Source of the DNA: Klebsiella electrica | GTDB taxonomy: Bacteria; Pseudomonadota; Gammaproteobacteria; Enterobacterales; Enterobacteriaceae | Assembly (NCBI RefSeq): GCF_006711645.1 | Contig: NZ_CP041247.1 | Coordinates: 3,038,001-3,102,000, forward strand | Length of the DNA: 64,000 nucleotides | Direction of reading: 5' to 3' | Shown: positions 28,728 through 38,500 of the stretch, piece by piece | How positions within the stretch are numbered: the stretch's first letter is position 1 | Layout of the letters: every line of letters begins with the position of its first letter | The notes under the pieces: generated by a model | The model's database searches: none | What the model was told of the DNA's origin: nothing | The model's input: only the letters and a program-made list of their open reading frames with translations | Made by a program: the position numbers and the translations under genes

Positions 28728-30086
28728 ATGCAGACCGTTTTAGCAAAAATCGTTGCCGACAAAGCGATTTGGGTAGAAGCACGCAAACAACAGCAACCGT
28801 TAGCCAGTTTTCAGAACGACGTCGTCCCGACTCAGCGTAATTTTTACGATGCGCTCGCCGGTACCCGCACCGCGTTCATTCTGGAGTGCAAAAAGGCGTC
28901 TCCGTCAAAAGGACTGATTCGCCAGGATTTTGACCCGGCGACCATCGCCGGTGTCTATAAAAATTACGCCTCGGCCATCTCCGTTCTGTGTGACGAGAAA
29001 TATTTCCAGGGCAGCTTCGACTTTCTGCCGATCGTCAGCGCCATCGCGCCGCAGCCGATTCTGTGCAAGGATTTCACCATCGATCCTTACCAGATCTACC
29101 TGGCGCGCTATTACCAGGCCGACGCCTGCCTGCTGATGCTGTCGGTGCTTGACGACGACCAGTATCGCCAGCTTGCCGCCGTGGCCCATAGCCTGAACAT
29201 GGGCGTGCTGACCGAGGTCAGCAACGAAGAGGAGCTGGAACGCGCCATCGCGCTGAAGGCCAAAGTGGTCGGGATTAACAACCGCAACCTGCGCGATATG
29301 TCGATTGATCTGAACCGCACCCGCCAGCTGGCGCCGCGCCTGGATCATGATGTGACGGTTATCAGCGAATCTGGTATCCATACTTACGCCGAAGTGCGCG
29401 AGCTCAGCCATTTTGCCAACGGTTTCCTGATAGGCTCCGCCCTGATGGAACAGGCCGATCTTGATGCCGCAGTGAAGCGCGTGCTGCTCGGCGAGAATAA
29501 AGTCTGCGGCCTGACCCGTCCTCAGGATGCGCAGATCGCCTGTGAATCCGGGGCAATTTATGGCGGGCTGATTTTTGTGCCCTCCTCGCCGCGCGCCGTG
29601 AACGATGCCCAGGCGCAAGAGATTGTTCAGGCCGCCCCGCTGCGCTACGTTGGCGTATTCCGCGATGCCCCGGTAGAAGAGATCGTTGTCCGGGCTGACA
29701 ATCTGCAGCTGGCTGCCGTTCAACTGCACGGCAGCGAAGACCAGACGTATATCGACGCTCTACGCGCCGCGCTGCCGGACAGCGTCCAGATCTGGAAAGC
29801 CCTCAGCGTCAGCGATACCCTGCCCGCGCGCAACTTCGCCCATGTCGATAAGTACGTATTCGATAATGGCCAGGGCGGTAGCGGCCAGCGTTTCGACTGG
29901 ACGCTGCTGCAGGGCCAGGACCTGCGTAATGTCATTCTGGCAGGCGGCCTGGGCGCCGATAACTGTGTAGAAGCCGCGAAAAGCGGCTGTGCCGGACTCG
30001 ATTTCAATTCAGGCGTAGAGTCACAGCCGGGTATTAAAGATCCCAGCAAACTGGCTTCGGTGTTTCAAACACTGCGCGCATATTAA
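28728..30086 (+). CDS. trpC: bifunctional indole-3-glycerol-phosphate synthase / phosphoribosylanthranilate isomerase
   Basis: A 452-residue fusion, E. coli-like. The N-terminal half is IGPS (ILECKKASPSKGLI, catalytic Lys in LCKDFTIDPYQ, VGINNRNLRDM). The C-terminal half, from about residue 256, is TrpF (VCGLTRPQDA with catalytic Cys; GGLGADNC; DFNSGVESQPG). It carries out steps 3 and 4 of the pathway. Spacing of 9 nt to trpB. Confidence 0.98.
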   Translation: MQTVLAKIVADKAIWVEARKQQQPLASFQNDVVPTQRNFYDALAGTRTAFILECKKASPSKGLIRQDFDPATIAGVYKNYASAISVLCDEKYFQGSFDFLPIVSAIAPQPILCKDFTIDPYQIYLARYYQADACLLMLSVLDDDQYRQLAAVAHSLNMGVLTEVSNEEELERAIALKAKVVGINNRNLRDMSIDLNRTRQLAPRLDHDVTVISESGIHTYAEVRELSHFANGFLIGSALMEQADLDAAVKRVLLGENKVCGLTRPQDAQIACESGAIYGGLIFVPSSPRAVNDAQAQEIVQAAPLRYVGVFRDAPVEEIVVRADNLQLAAVQLHGSEDQTYIDALRAALPDSVQIWKALSVSDTLPARNFAHVDKYVFDNGQGGSGQRFDWTLLQGQDLRNVILAGGLGADNCVEAAKSGCAGLDFNSGVESQPGIKDPSKLASVFQTLRAY

Positions 30087-30095
30087 GGAGCAATA

Positions 30096-31289
30096 ATGAG
30101 CACTTTACTTAATCCCTACTTTGGCGAATTTGGCGGTATGTATGTCCCGCAGATTCTGATGCCTGCCCTGCGCCAGTTGGAAGAAGCGTTCGTCAGCGCG
30201 CAGAAAGATCCTGCGTTTCAGGCGGAATTTACCGATCTGCTGAAAAACTACGCCGGTCGTCCGACGGCGCTGACCAAATGCCGTAACCTGACCGCGGGAA
30301 CCCGCACCACGCTGTATCTGAAGCGCGAAGATCTGCTGCACGGCGGCGCGCACAAAACCAACCAGGTGCTGGGCCAGGCGCTGCTGGCTAAACGGATGGG
30401 TAAAACCGAAATTATCGCCGAAACCGGCGCCGGTCAGCACGGCGTGGCATCCGCACTCGCCAGCGCCCTGCTCGGCCTGAAGTGTCGCATCTATATGGGC
30501 GCAAAAGACGTTGAACGCCAGTCGCCGAACGTGTTCCGCATGCGTTTAATGGGCGCCGAAGTGATTCCGGTGCACAGCGGTTCCGCCACGCTGAAAGATG
30601 CCTGTAACGAAGCACTGCGCGACTGGTCCGGTAGCTACGAGACCGCGCACTATATGCTCGGTACCGCAGCGGGCCCGCATCCGTTCCCGACCATCGTGCG
30701 TGAATTCCAGCGCATGATTGGCGAAGAGACCAAAGCGCAAATTCTCGAAAAAGAAGGTCGTCTGCCGGATGCGGTGATTGCCTGCGTCGGCGGCGGCTCT
30801 AATGCTATCGGCATGTTTGCTGACTTTATCGATGAAACCAACGTCGGTCTGATCGGCGTCGAGCCTGCGGGTCACGGGATTGAAACCGGTGAGCACGGCG
30901 CGCCGCTGAAACACGGTCGCGTCGGCATCTACTTCGGGATGAAGTCGCCGATGATGCAAACCGCAGACGGTCAGATTGAGGAATCCTACTCCATTTCCGC
31001 CGGTCTGGACTTCCCGTCCGTTGGCCCGCAGCACGCCTTCCTCAACAGTACCGGCCGCGCCGATTACGTGTCGATTACCGATAACGAAGCGCTGGAAGCC
31101 TTCAAAGCGCTCTCCCGCCATGAAGGGATTATTCCGGCGCTGGAGTCCTCTCACGCTCTGGCGCATGCGTTGAAAATGATGCGCGAAAACCCGGAGAAAG
31201 AGCAGTTGCTGGTGGTTAACCTGTCCGGCCGCGGCGATAAAGACATCTTCACCGTACACGATATTCTGAAAGCGCGAGGGGAAATCTGA
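30096..31289 (+). CDS. trpB: tryptophan synthase beta subunit
   Basis: The PLP enzyme that joins indole and serine. 397 residues, as in E. coli. The PLP Lys lies in [11 protein letters not shown] (residues about 80-90), with GAGQHG and the phosphate-binding [10 protein letters not shown]. It starts after AAGGAGCAATA. The stop and trpA start overlap (TGATG), consistent with equal synthesis of the two subunits of the complex. Confidence 0.98.
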   Translation: MSTLLNPYFGEFGGMYVPQILMPALRQLEEAFVSAQKDPAFQAEFTDLLKNYAGRPTALTKCRNLTAGTRTTLYLKREDLLHGGAHKTNQVLGQALLAKRMGKTEIIAETGAGQHGVASALASALLGLKCRIYMGAKDVERQSPNVFRMRLMGAEVIPVHSGSATLKDACNEALRDWSGSYETAHYMLGTAAGPHPFPTIVREFQRMIGEETKAQILEKEGRLPDAVIACVGGGSNAIGMFADFIDETNVGLIGVEPAGHGIETGEHGAPLKHGRVGIYFGMKSPMMQTADGQIEESYSISAGLDFPSVGPQHAFLNSTGRADYVSITDNEALEAFKALSRHEGIIPALESSHALAHALKMMRENPEKEQLLVVNLSGRGDKDIFTVHDILKARGEI

Positions 31290-32092
31290 TGGAACGTTAT
31301 GAGACGCTGTTTGCACAACTGAAAACCCGCCAGGAAGGCGCGTTTGTTCCCTTCGTCACCCTCGGCGATCCGAACCCTGAGCTATCGCTGAAGATCATCG
31401 ATACGCTGATTGGAGCTGGCGCCGACGCACTGGAGCTGGGGATTCCGTTCTCCGATCCGCTGGCGGATGGCCCGACGATTCAGGGCGCGACCCTGCGCGC
31501 CTTTGCCGCGGGCGTTAACCCGGCGCAATGTTTTGAAATGCTGGCCGCGATTCGCCACAAACACCCGACTATCCCGATTGGCCTGCTGATGTACGCCAAC
31601 CTGGTATTCAGCCCGGGTATCGACGAATTCTATGCCCAGTGCGAACGCGTGGGCGTCGATTCGGTGCTGGTCGCCGATGTCCCGATTGAAGAGTCCGCTC
31701 CATTCCGTCAGGCGGCGCTGCGCCATAATATCGCGCCGATCTTCATCTGCCCGCCTAACGCCGATGATGACCTGCTGCGCCAGATTGCCTCCTGGGGCCG
31801 CGGCTATACCTACCTGCTGTCGCGCGCCGGCGTGACAGGAGCGGAAAACCGCGCCGCGCTGCCGTTGCACCACCTGGTGGAAAAGCTGGCCGAATATAAC
31901 GCCGCGCCGCCGCTGCAGGGCTTTGGCATCTCCGCGCCGGAGCAGGTGACCGCCGCGCTTGAAGCCGGGGCCGCCGGAGCGATTTCCGGTTCGGCTATCG
32001 TGAAGATCATCGAGCGCAACGTTAACGATCCGCAGACCATGCTGGCCGAGCTTAAAGCATTCGTGCAGAGCCTGAAAGCGGCGACGCGCTAA
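31289..32092 (+). CDS. trpA: tryptophan synthase alpha subunit
   Basis: It cleaves indole-3-glycerol phosphate to indole, passed through a tunnel to TrpB. 267 residues, one less than E. coli. Catalytic Glu in [13 protein letters not shown] (residue about 49) and Asp in [10 protein letters not shown] (about 60). It is the last gene of the operon. A terminator hairpin separates it from the convergent secretion cluster. Confidence 0.98.
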   Translation: MERYETLFAQLKTRQEGAFVPFVTLGDPNPELSLKIIDTLIGAGADALELGIPFSDPLADGPTIQGATLRAFAAGVNPAQCFEMLAAIRHKHPTIPIGLLMYANLVFSPGIDEFYAQCERVGVDSVLVADVPIEESAPFRQAALRHNIAPIFICPPNADDDLLRQIASWGRGYTYLLSRAGVTGAENRAALPLHHLVEKLAEYNAAPPLQGFGISAPEQVTAALEAGAAGAISGSAIVKIIERNVNDPQTMLAELKAFVQSLKAATR

Positions 32093-32108
32093 TCGAACAC
32101 GGCATACG

Positions 32109-32136
32109 GTAACGGCTTTAAGCGAAAAGCCGTTAC
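32109..32136. terminator. trp operon / T1SS convergent terminator
   Basis: An 11-bp stem (GTAACGGCTTT / AAAGCCGTTAC) with a 6-nt loop between trpA and the HlyD-like gene, touching the latter's stop codon. Confidence 0.8.
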
Positions 32137-33461
32137 TAGCGCTGTTTACCCACCCCATCCAGCGCTTCCATAACGGGACTCAGCAGATAACTCAGGATTG
32201 TTCTGCGTCCCGTTTTTATTTCACCGGTAACCTGCATCCCCGGTTCAAGAGGTTTTTCCTCTCCTTCCACCATCAACGTTCGCTGTTTCAGGGAAATCAC
32301 CGCCCGATAAACCAACCCCAGCTCCCGATCTTCAACGGCATCAGCCGAGACCTGCCGGAGCTCTCCCGTCACCCACCCATAGCGGGTGAAGTCAAAGGTA
32401 CTGATTTTCACCGCCGCTTTTTGTCCGGGCCGAAGAAAACCGACATCCTGGTTCCTGACCATGACTTCCGCCACCCGTTCACCGCTATCCGGGACTATCT
32501 TCAGCAGCTCCTGCGCGGGCTCCACGGCGCCGCCCGCATCCCTGAAGACCAAAGACTCCACCGTTCCGCTGACCGGCGCGCGCAACAGGTATTGCGCGCT
32601 CAGGGACTGGAGCTGGCTTAACTGGGTTTCCAGCACCCGGTTTTCATCGCTGCGCTCAGCGCTCTCTTTGGCAAGGGCGTTGGTTTTATCGGCCGTTCTC
32701 GCCAGGGCTTCCTGCTCTGTCTGATGGAGACTGTCGCGTACCTCCTGTAAACGAGTTTCTGCGGCCACCACCTGATGCCGGGACTCGGTATACTTTTTCC
32801 CACTCTCCAGCAGGCTGTCCCGACTGGTGAGCTTCTTTTGATACAGCGATTCCAGCGCCTGATATTGTTCTCTGAAAACCGGCAGCAGCTTTTCAGCCAG
32901 CGCTTTTTCTCCCTGCCCCTCGGCCAGCTGCGCCAGCAGTACCGCTCTTCTGCTGTCAAACACCGCTTTTTCACGACGGTCCGCCTCGATTTCCGCCGTT
33001 AGCCGCAACGCCGCCTGTTCCGCCAGCGCGACATCCTCTTGTTGGTACGCGGGAGAAAGCTGAGCGGTAACGATCCCCTGATGATAATAACGGTTAAGCA
33101 AGGTCAGACGCGCAATGTGAAACCGGTTAATACGCTGGCGCAGCCGGTTCTCTTTTATTTGCGCCTGCAAATGACCATCGTTAAATTTGATCAGCGGCTG
33201 GCCCTGAGCCACGTGCATCCCCTCCCGCACCATCACCGCCGCGACTTCAGCGGTGACCGCGGCATTCACCGGGCGCGACAGTTCGCTCACCACAATTTTC
33301 CCCTGCGTCACGGCAACAATATCAACCTTACCCCAGGCCGCCCATAAGAACGCCGCGGACATCGTCAACATCACGCACCAGATGATGCCCCTGCCCGCAG
33401 GCGAAGGCGGCGTATCCTGAACCTCCAGCACCGCGGGGAGAAATTCCCGATAGCGCTTCAT
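32136..33461 (-). CDS. HlyD-family type I secretion adaptor
   Basis: A 441-residue periplasmic adaptor of a type I secretion system. One N-terminal membrane segment (IIWCVMLTMSAAFLWAAWG), a first half-lipoyl segment, a long coiled coil (about residues 110-290), then the second half-lipoyl and beta-barrel segment (APVSGTVESLVFRDAGG; VKISTFDFTRYGWVTGE). The ATG lies in an ATGA overlap with the exporter gene. A longer frame starting upstream is not supported. It should connect the ABC exporter with a TolC-type outer membrane channel, which is not encoded here. Confidence 0.92.
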   Translation of the reverse strand: MKRYREFLPAVLEVQDTPPSPAGRGIIWCVMLTMSAAFLWAAWGKVDIVAVTQGKIVVSELSRPVNAAVTAEVAAVMVREGMHVAQGQPLIKFNDGHLQAQIKENRLRQRINRFHIARLTLLNRYYHQGIVTAQLSPAYQQEDVALAEQAALRLTAEIEADRREKAVFDSRRAVLLAQLAEGQGEKALAEKLLPVFREQYQALESLYQKKLTSRDSLLESGKKYTESRHQVVAAETRLQEVRDSLHQTEQEALARTADKTNALAKESAERSDENRVLETQLSQLQSLSAQYLLRAPVSGTVESLVFRDAGGAVEPAQELLKIVPDSGERVAEVMVRNQDVGFLRPGQKAAVKISTFDFTRYGWVTGELRQVSADAVEDRELGLVYRAVISLKQRTLMVEGEEKPLEPGMQVTGEIKTGRRTILSYLLSPVMEALDGVGKQR

Positions 33462-35563
33462 CCGACCATCCCCTGCTGTAGCGTATATAAACGTGCGTAC
33501 AGACCGTTCTGCGTAAGAAGTGCAGCATGCGTTCCCTGCTCGCCGATCCCGCCCCTTTCCATCACGATAATACGGTCGGCCAGCCGCACGGCGGACAAGC
33601 GGTGAGCAATAATGAATACCGTCCTCCCCCGACATATTTCCGCCATATTGTGGTGAATAATCCGTTCAGACTCGTAATCCAGCGCGCTGGTGGCTTCGTC
33701 GAGAATCAATACCTTCGGGTCAGTTATCAGGGCGCGGGCAAGGCCGATACGTTGTTTCTGTCCGCCGGAAAGTTGCCCGCCGTGTTCGCCAACCGGTGTG
33801 TCATAGCCCATCGGAAGTTCACTGATAAACTCATGGGCGCCGGCCAGCGCGGCAGCAGCCATGACCTGCTGCTGCGAGGCATCGGGTACGGCAAGGGCGA
33901 TATTCTCCCGCAGGGTGCCGGAGAAAAGCAGAGTTTCTTGTAACACGACGCCAACCTGACGGCGCAACCATTGCGGATCGGTATGAGCGATATCCGTACC
34001 ATCAATAAATATCTGGCCTGCCGAGGGTAAATACAGCCTTTGCATCAGTCTCGCCAGCGTACTCTTACCCGATCCCGAGCGCCCTACAATGCCAATCACC
34101 TCGCCTGGCCGCACGGATAGCGTCACGCTGTTCAGCACCTGAGCGCCGCCGGGATGATAGGCAAAGCTGATCCCGGCGAACCTTACCGCCCCCTTCATCC
34201 GGGCGAGAGTGATGCCGCTCGCAGGCTGTTGCTCGGTAGGCATATTCAAAATATCCCCCAGCCGTTTGATGGAAACCGAGACCTGCTGTATGTCCTGCCA
34301 TAGCTGTACGAGGCGCAGCACCGGCGCGGTAACCTGGCCGGCAAACATGTTAAAGGCAATCAGCGCACCGACCGTCATGTCGCCCTGAATAACCTGCTGC
34401 GCGCCGTACCACAGGATAGCCACGCTGGTTGCCCGGCTAATAAAGCGGGAAATCTGCCCGGCAATATTCCCCAAATTCTGCGTTCTGAAGCTGCTGCTGA
34501 CAAAAGCGGCGATTCGGGTATCCCAGCGACGGACCATATGATGCTCAACCGCCATCGCTTTCAGTGGTTCGATCGCCGTGATGCTCTCCACCAGAAAAGC
34601 CTGATTCTGCGCTCCCTGGCGAAACTGATCGTTGAGACGACGGCGCAGAGATGGCGTGATAAGCGCCGATAAAATGGCGTAAAAAACCAGTGAAATAATG
34701 ACGATAAGAGTCAATGGAATACTGTAGAGCGCCATGACGACGAAGAAGAGCACCATAAAGAGCAGGTCGGTACAGAGCGTCAGAGCGCTGCCGGTGAGAA
34801 ATTCCCGTACCGTTTTGAGTTCGTGAACCCGCGCTACGGTAACGCCTGCCTGTCGTTCTTTAAACCACGCCAGCGGCAGCGCCAGGAGATGACGAAAGAG
34901 CAATGAACTCAAGGTGACATCAATTCTTTGCGCGGTATGCGCCAGCTGGTAAGTTCGGAGTCCGTCCAGTACGACTTCAGCAACGGTAATACCGAGCATT
35001 CCCAGCGCCAGGACGTCCAGCGTCGTCAGACTCTGATGGGCCAAAACCTTATCGACCACGACCTGGAAAAAAAGGGGGGTGATTAATGCCAGCAATTGAA
35101 TAAAAAATGAGGCCAGCAAGACTTCACCAACCAGCCTGCGATACTGCATAAATGCCTGCCAGAACCAGCGCAGATTGAACTCGCTGACCAGCTTTTCCAC
35201 AGAGAAGCGTTGGCTAAATAAAAAACCGCCGACCCTGGCCCCTTCCACAGGCGAGTACACGGAGGGTTGCGGCCGATCGATCTCCTGAACCAGCCATTGC
35301 CCGTCCTTAACCGCCAACAGCACGCTATATCCCCGATCGGGTAAATGAACCAGCGCCGGCAGAGGTAAGCGCGAGGTAACGTGCAGGCGGGGATAATAGC
35401 GACAACGAAAGCCACAATGGCGGGCCGCACGTACCAGTTGCAGGGTGATGTGATGTTCCGCATCGACAAAAAATTGCTCACGCAGGGCGCGGATATTCAC
35501 CGCCGTACCGTGGTAGCGGGCGATCAGCCGCAGCCCCTGCCATAGATTATCATCCGATGACAT
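33458..35563 (-). CDS. type I secretion ABC exporter (HlyB type)
   Basis: A 701-residue exporter. The N-terminal peptidase-C39-like domain (residues about 1-125, LRLIARYHGTAVN) lacks the catalytic Cys of true C39 peptidases, as in HlyB, so it is a docking domain rather than a protease. Six membrane segments follow. The ATPase domain has Walker A GRSGSGKST, signature LSGGQKQR, Walker B LILDEATSALD and H-loop IIAHRLS. The start lies 12 nt after the RTX gene stop. With the HlyD-like protein it forms the inner-membrane part of an RTX exporter. Confidence 0.93.
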   Translation of the reverse strand: MSSDDNLWQGLRLIARYHGTAVNIRALREQFFVDAEHHITLQLVRAARHCGFRCRYYPRLHVTSRLPLPALVHLPDRGYSVLLAVKDGQWLVQEIDRPQPSVYSPVEGARVGGFLFSQRFSVEKLVSEFNLRWFWQAFMQYRRLVGEVLLASFFIQLLALITPLFFQVVVDKVLAHQSLTTLDVLALGMLGITVAEVVLDGLRTYQLAHTAQRIDVTLSSLLFRHLLALPLAWFKERQAGVTVARVHELKTVREFLTGSALTLCTDLLFMVLFFVVMALYSIPLTLIVIISLVFYAILSALITPSLRRRLNDQFRQGAQNQAFLVESITAIEPLKAMAVEHHMVRRWDTRIAAFVSSSFRTQNLGNIAGQISRFISRATSVAILWYGAQQVIQGDMTVGALIAFNMFAGQVTAPVLRLVQLWQDIQQVSVSIKRLGDILNMPTEQQPASGITLARMKGAVRFAGISFAYHPGGAQVLNSVTLSVRPGEVIGIVGRSGSGKSTLARLMQRLYLPSAGQIFIDGTDIAHTDPQWLRRQVGVVLQETLLFSGTLRENIALAVPDASQQQVMAAAALAGAHEFISELPMGYDTPVGEHGGQLSGGQKQRIGLARALITDPKVLILDEATSALDYESERIIHHNMAEICRGRTVFIIAHRLSAVRLADRIIVMERGGIGEQGTHAALLTQNGLYARLYTLQQGMVG

Positions 35564-35575
35564 AACGCAGCTCCA

Positions 35576-38500
35576 CTAATAGCCAATGGCCGTTCGCCAG
35601 TTTTCCGCCGTCGTTTGCGCGGTAGCCAGCGGTATAGCCACCCCGGCATCGTCCGCATCATCAACATCGCCCGAGGCCAGAAACTGGCAGATCTCCTGCT
35701 TCAACAGCGCGATGTCTGCCGTGCTTTCCGCGGTATCCATGACCGGTAAAGGAATATTGTGTTCGATATAATTCAGCACATCCTCCGGCAGCCATAGCGT
35801 GCCATCGGCGAAGGCGATCTGCTCTATTGCGTGGCTTGATATGAAATAGTCCCTGAGCGTCAGGCTGTCGCTGCTGTCCCGGAAGGTGATCTCCAGCGTG
35901 TCGGTTCCCGAGAGCCCGGTGATGGTCCGGCGCTGCAGTTGCAGCTGTTCCGGGCGGATCCCCTGGGCAAACCTCAGGACATCCACACCGTTCATATCGT
36001 AGATAATGTCCTGCCCGTCTCCGGGGGCGAACAGATAGGTGTCATTACCGCTTCCCCCTTCCAGCCGGTCATTGCCCCTCCCGCCGCTCAGCAGATCATC
36101 CCCGGACAGACCCGCAAGAGTATCGTCTCCCGCCTCACCGTACAGCGCATCGTTGCCGCTGTCCCCGGTCAGCACGTCATTCCCGCCTCCGGCGTGGATC
36201 TCACTCCCCTCCCGGAAGGCCTGCAGACTCTGCGCCGCCTCCGTTCCCGCCAGCAGCATCGCCTTCACTGCGGACTCGTCCCATACCGTGCCGTCGGCAA
36301 AGACAATCTGCTCTATTGCATGGCTTGATATGAAATAGTCCCTGAGCGTCAGGCTGTCGTTGCTGTCCCGGAAGGTGATCTCCAGCGTGTCCGTTCCCGA
36401 GAGCCCGGTGATGGTCCGGCGCTGCAGCTGCAGCTGTTCCGGGCGGATCCCCGGGGCAAACCTCAGGACATCCACACCGTTCATATCGTAGATAATGTCC
36501 TGCCCGTCTCCGGGGGCGAACAGATAGGTGTCATTACCGCTTCCCCCTTCCAGCCGGTCATTGCCCCTCCCGCCGCTCAGCAGATCATCCCCGGACAGAC
36601 CCGCAAGAGTATCGTCTCCCGCCTCACCGTACAGCGCATCGTTGCCATTGTCCCCGGTCAGCACGTCATTCCCGCCTCCGGCGTGGATCTCACTCCCCTC
36701 CCGGAAGGCCTGCAGGCTCTGCGCCGCCTCTGTTCCCGTCAGCAGCATCGCCTTCACTGCGGACTCGTCCCATACCGTGCCGTCGGCAAAGACAATCTGC
36801 TCTATTGCATGGCTTGATATGAAATAGTCCCTGAGCGTCAGGCTGTCGTTGCTGTCCCGGAAGGTGATCTCCAGCGTGTCCGTTCCCGAGAGCCCGGTGA
36901 TGGTCCGGCGCTGCAGCTGCAGCTGTTCCGGGCGGATCCCCGGGGCAAACCTCAGGACATCCACACCGTTCATATCGTAGATGACGTCCTGCCCGTCTCC
37001 GGGAGCGAACAGGTAGGTGTCGTTACCGCTTCCCCCTTCCAGCCGGTCATTGCCCCTCCCGCCGCTCAGCAGATCATCCCCGGACAGACCCGCAAGGGTA
37101 TCGTCTCCCGCCTCACCGTACAGCGCATCGTTGCCGCTGTCCCCGGTCAGCACGTCATTCCCGCCTCCGGCGTGGATCTCACTCCCCTCCCGAAAGGCCT
37201 GCAGACTCTGCGCCGCCTCTGTTCCCGCCAGCAGCATCGCCTTCACTGCGGACTCGTCCCATACCGTGCCGTCGGCAAAGACAATCTGCTCTATTGCATG
37301 GCTTGATATGAAATAGTCCCTGAGCGTCAGGCTGTCGCTGCTGTCCCGGAAGGTGATCTCCAGCGTGTCCGTTCCCGAGAGCCCGGTGATGGTCCGGCGC
37401 TGCAGCTGCAGCTGTTCCGGGCGGATCCCCGGGGCAAACCTCAGAACATCCACACCGTTCATATCGTAGATGATGTCCTGCCCGTCTCCGGGGGCGAACA
37501 GATAGGTGTCATTACCGCTTCCCCCTTCCAGCCGGTCATTGCCCCTCCCGCCGCTCAGCAGATCATCCCCGGACAGACCCGCAAGAGTATCGTCCCCCGC
37601 CTCACCGTACAGCGCATCGTTGCCATTGTCCCCGGTCAGCACGTCATTCCCGCCTCCGGCGTGGATCTCACTCCCCTCCCGGTAGGCCTGCAGGCTCTGC
37701 GCCGCCTCCGTTCCCGCCAGCAGCATCTCCTTCACTGCGGACTCGTCCCATACCGTGCCATCGGCAAAGACAATCTGCTCAACCTGATAGTAGTCCAGAC
37801 TGAAGTACCCCTGGATAATCACGCTGTCCGCCCGGTCGCGGAAGCTGAGCACCAGGCTGTCATAGCCCTGTACCCGCTGCCGGGAGAGCACCGTCTGCTC
37901 CGCCAGCAGCCCCTCCCCGAGCCGCAGCGTGTCCGTTCCGCTGCCCTCAAAAATCGTGTCCTGCCCATCTCCGGCGTTAAAGAGGTAGGTGTCATCCCCG
38001 TATCCGCCCTTCAGCAGGTCATTTCCTTTTCCTCCCCACAGCACATCGTTCGTGTTTTTTCCCGTCACGACATCCACATCGTCACTGCCGGTAAATGTCA
38101 ACGCCTCAGGAATACCTAATCTCACCCGGACGTCAGCAAAGGATGGCAGGTATTCCATCCAGGCGTACAAGACATTGCTCACCTGCAGATAGCGCCCCAT
38201 ATCCGTCTGCATCAGAGTATTCAGATGCGTCTCAAATGCCTCAAAGTTCAGCGTCAGGCCGCTAAGATCGGGGCTTAGCTGCAGATGAATAAAATCAAAA
38301 TCGCTGGCATATACTGTTGTGGCCAACAGGCAGGCTTCGGTATAGGCAGCAAAACGGAGGTATTCATCCTGTAATAAAGCCGCAGCGACGCTCAGAGGAT
38401 TAACCGTACCGTTAACCGTGTTCCGGTATCCCCTGCCAGCAGCGGTTTCGAGAACCGCAAGCTGTCGGGCATCGATATAGCTCCCGCGACTGTTTTCAGC

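Noticed and set aside
33462-33635. Longer N-terminus for the HlyD-like protein
   Set aside because: It would lie inside the exporter's 3' end and precede the normal membrane anchor; the ATGA overlap gives the expected start.
36039-37316. Three 99-codon plus-strand frames recurring every 489 bp
   Set aside because: They are antisense shadows of the repeated RTX coding sequence and owe their length to its composition.
35821-37776. Regular repeats suggesting a CRISPR-like or satellite array
   Set aside because: The 489-bp units stay in one reading frame and encode RTX and HCBP segments; there is no short repeat/spacer pattern.
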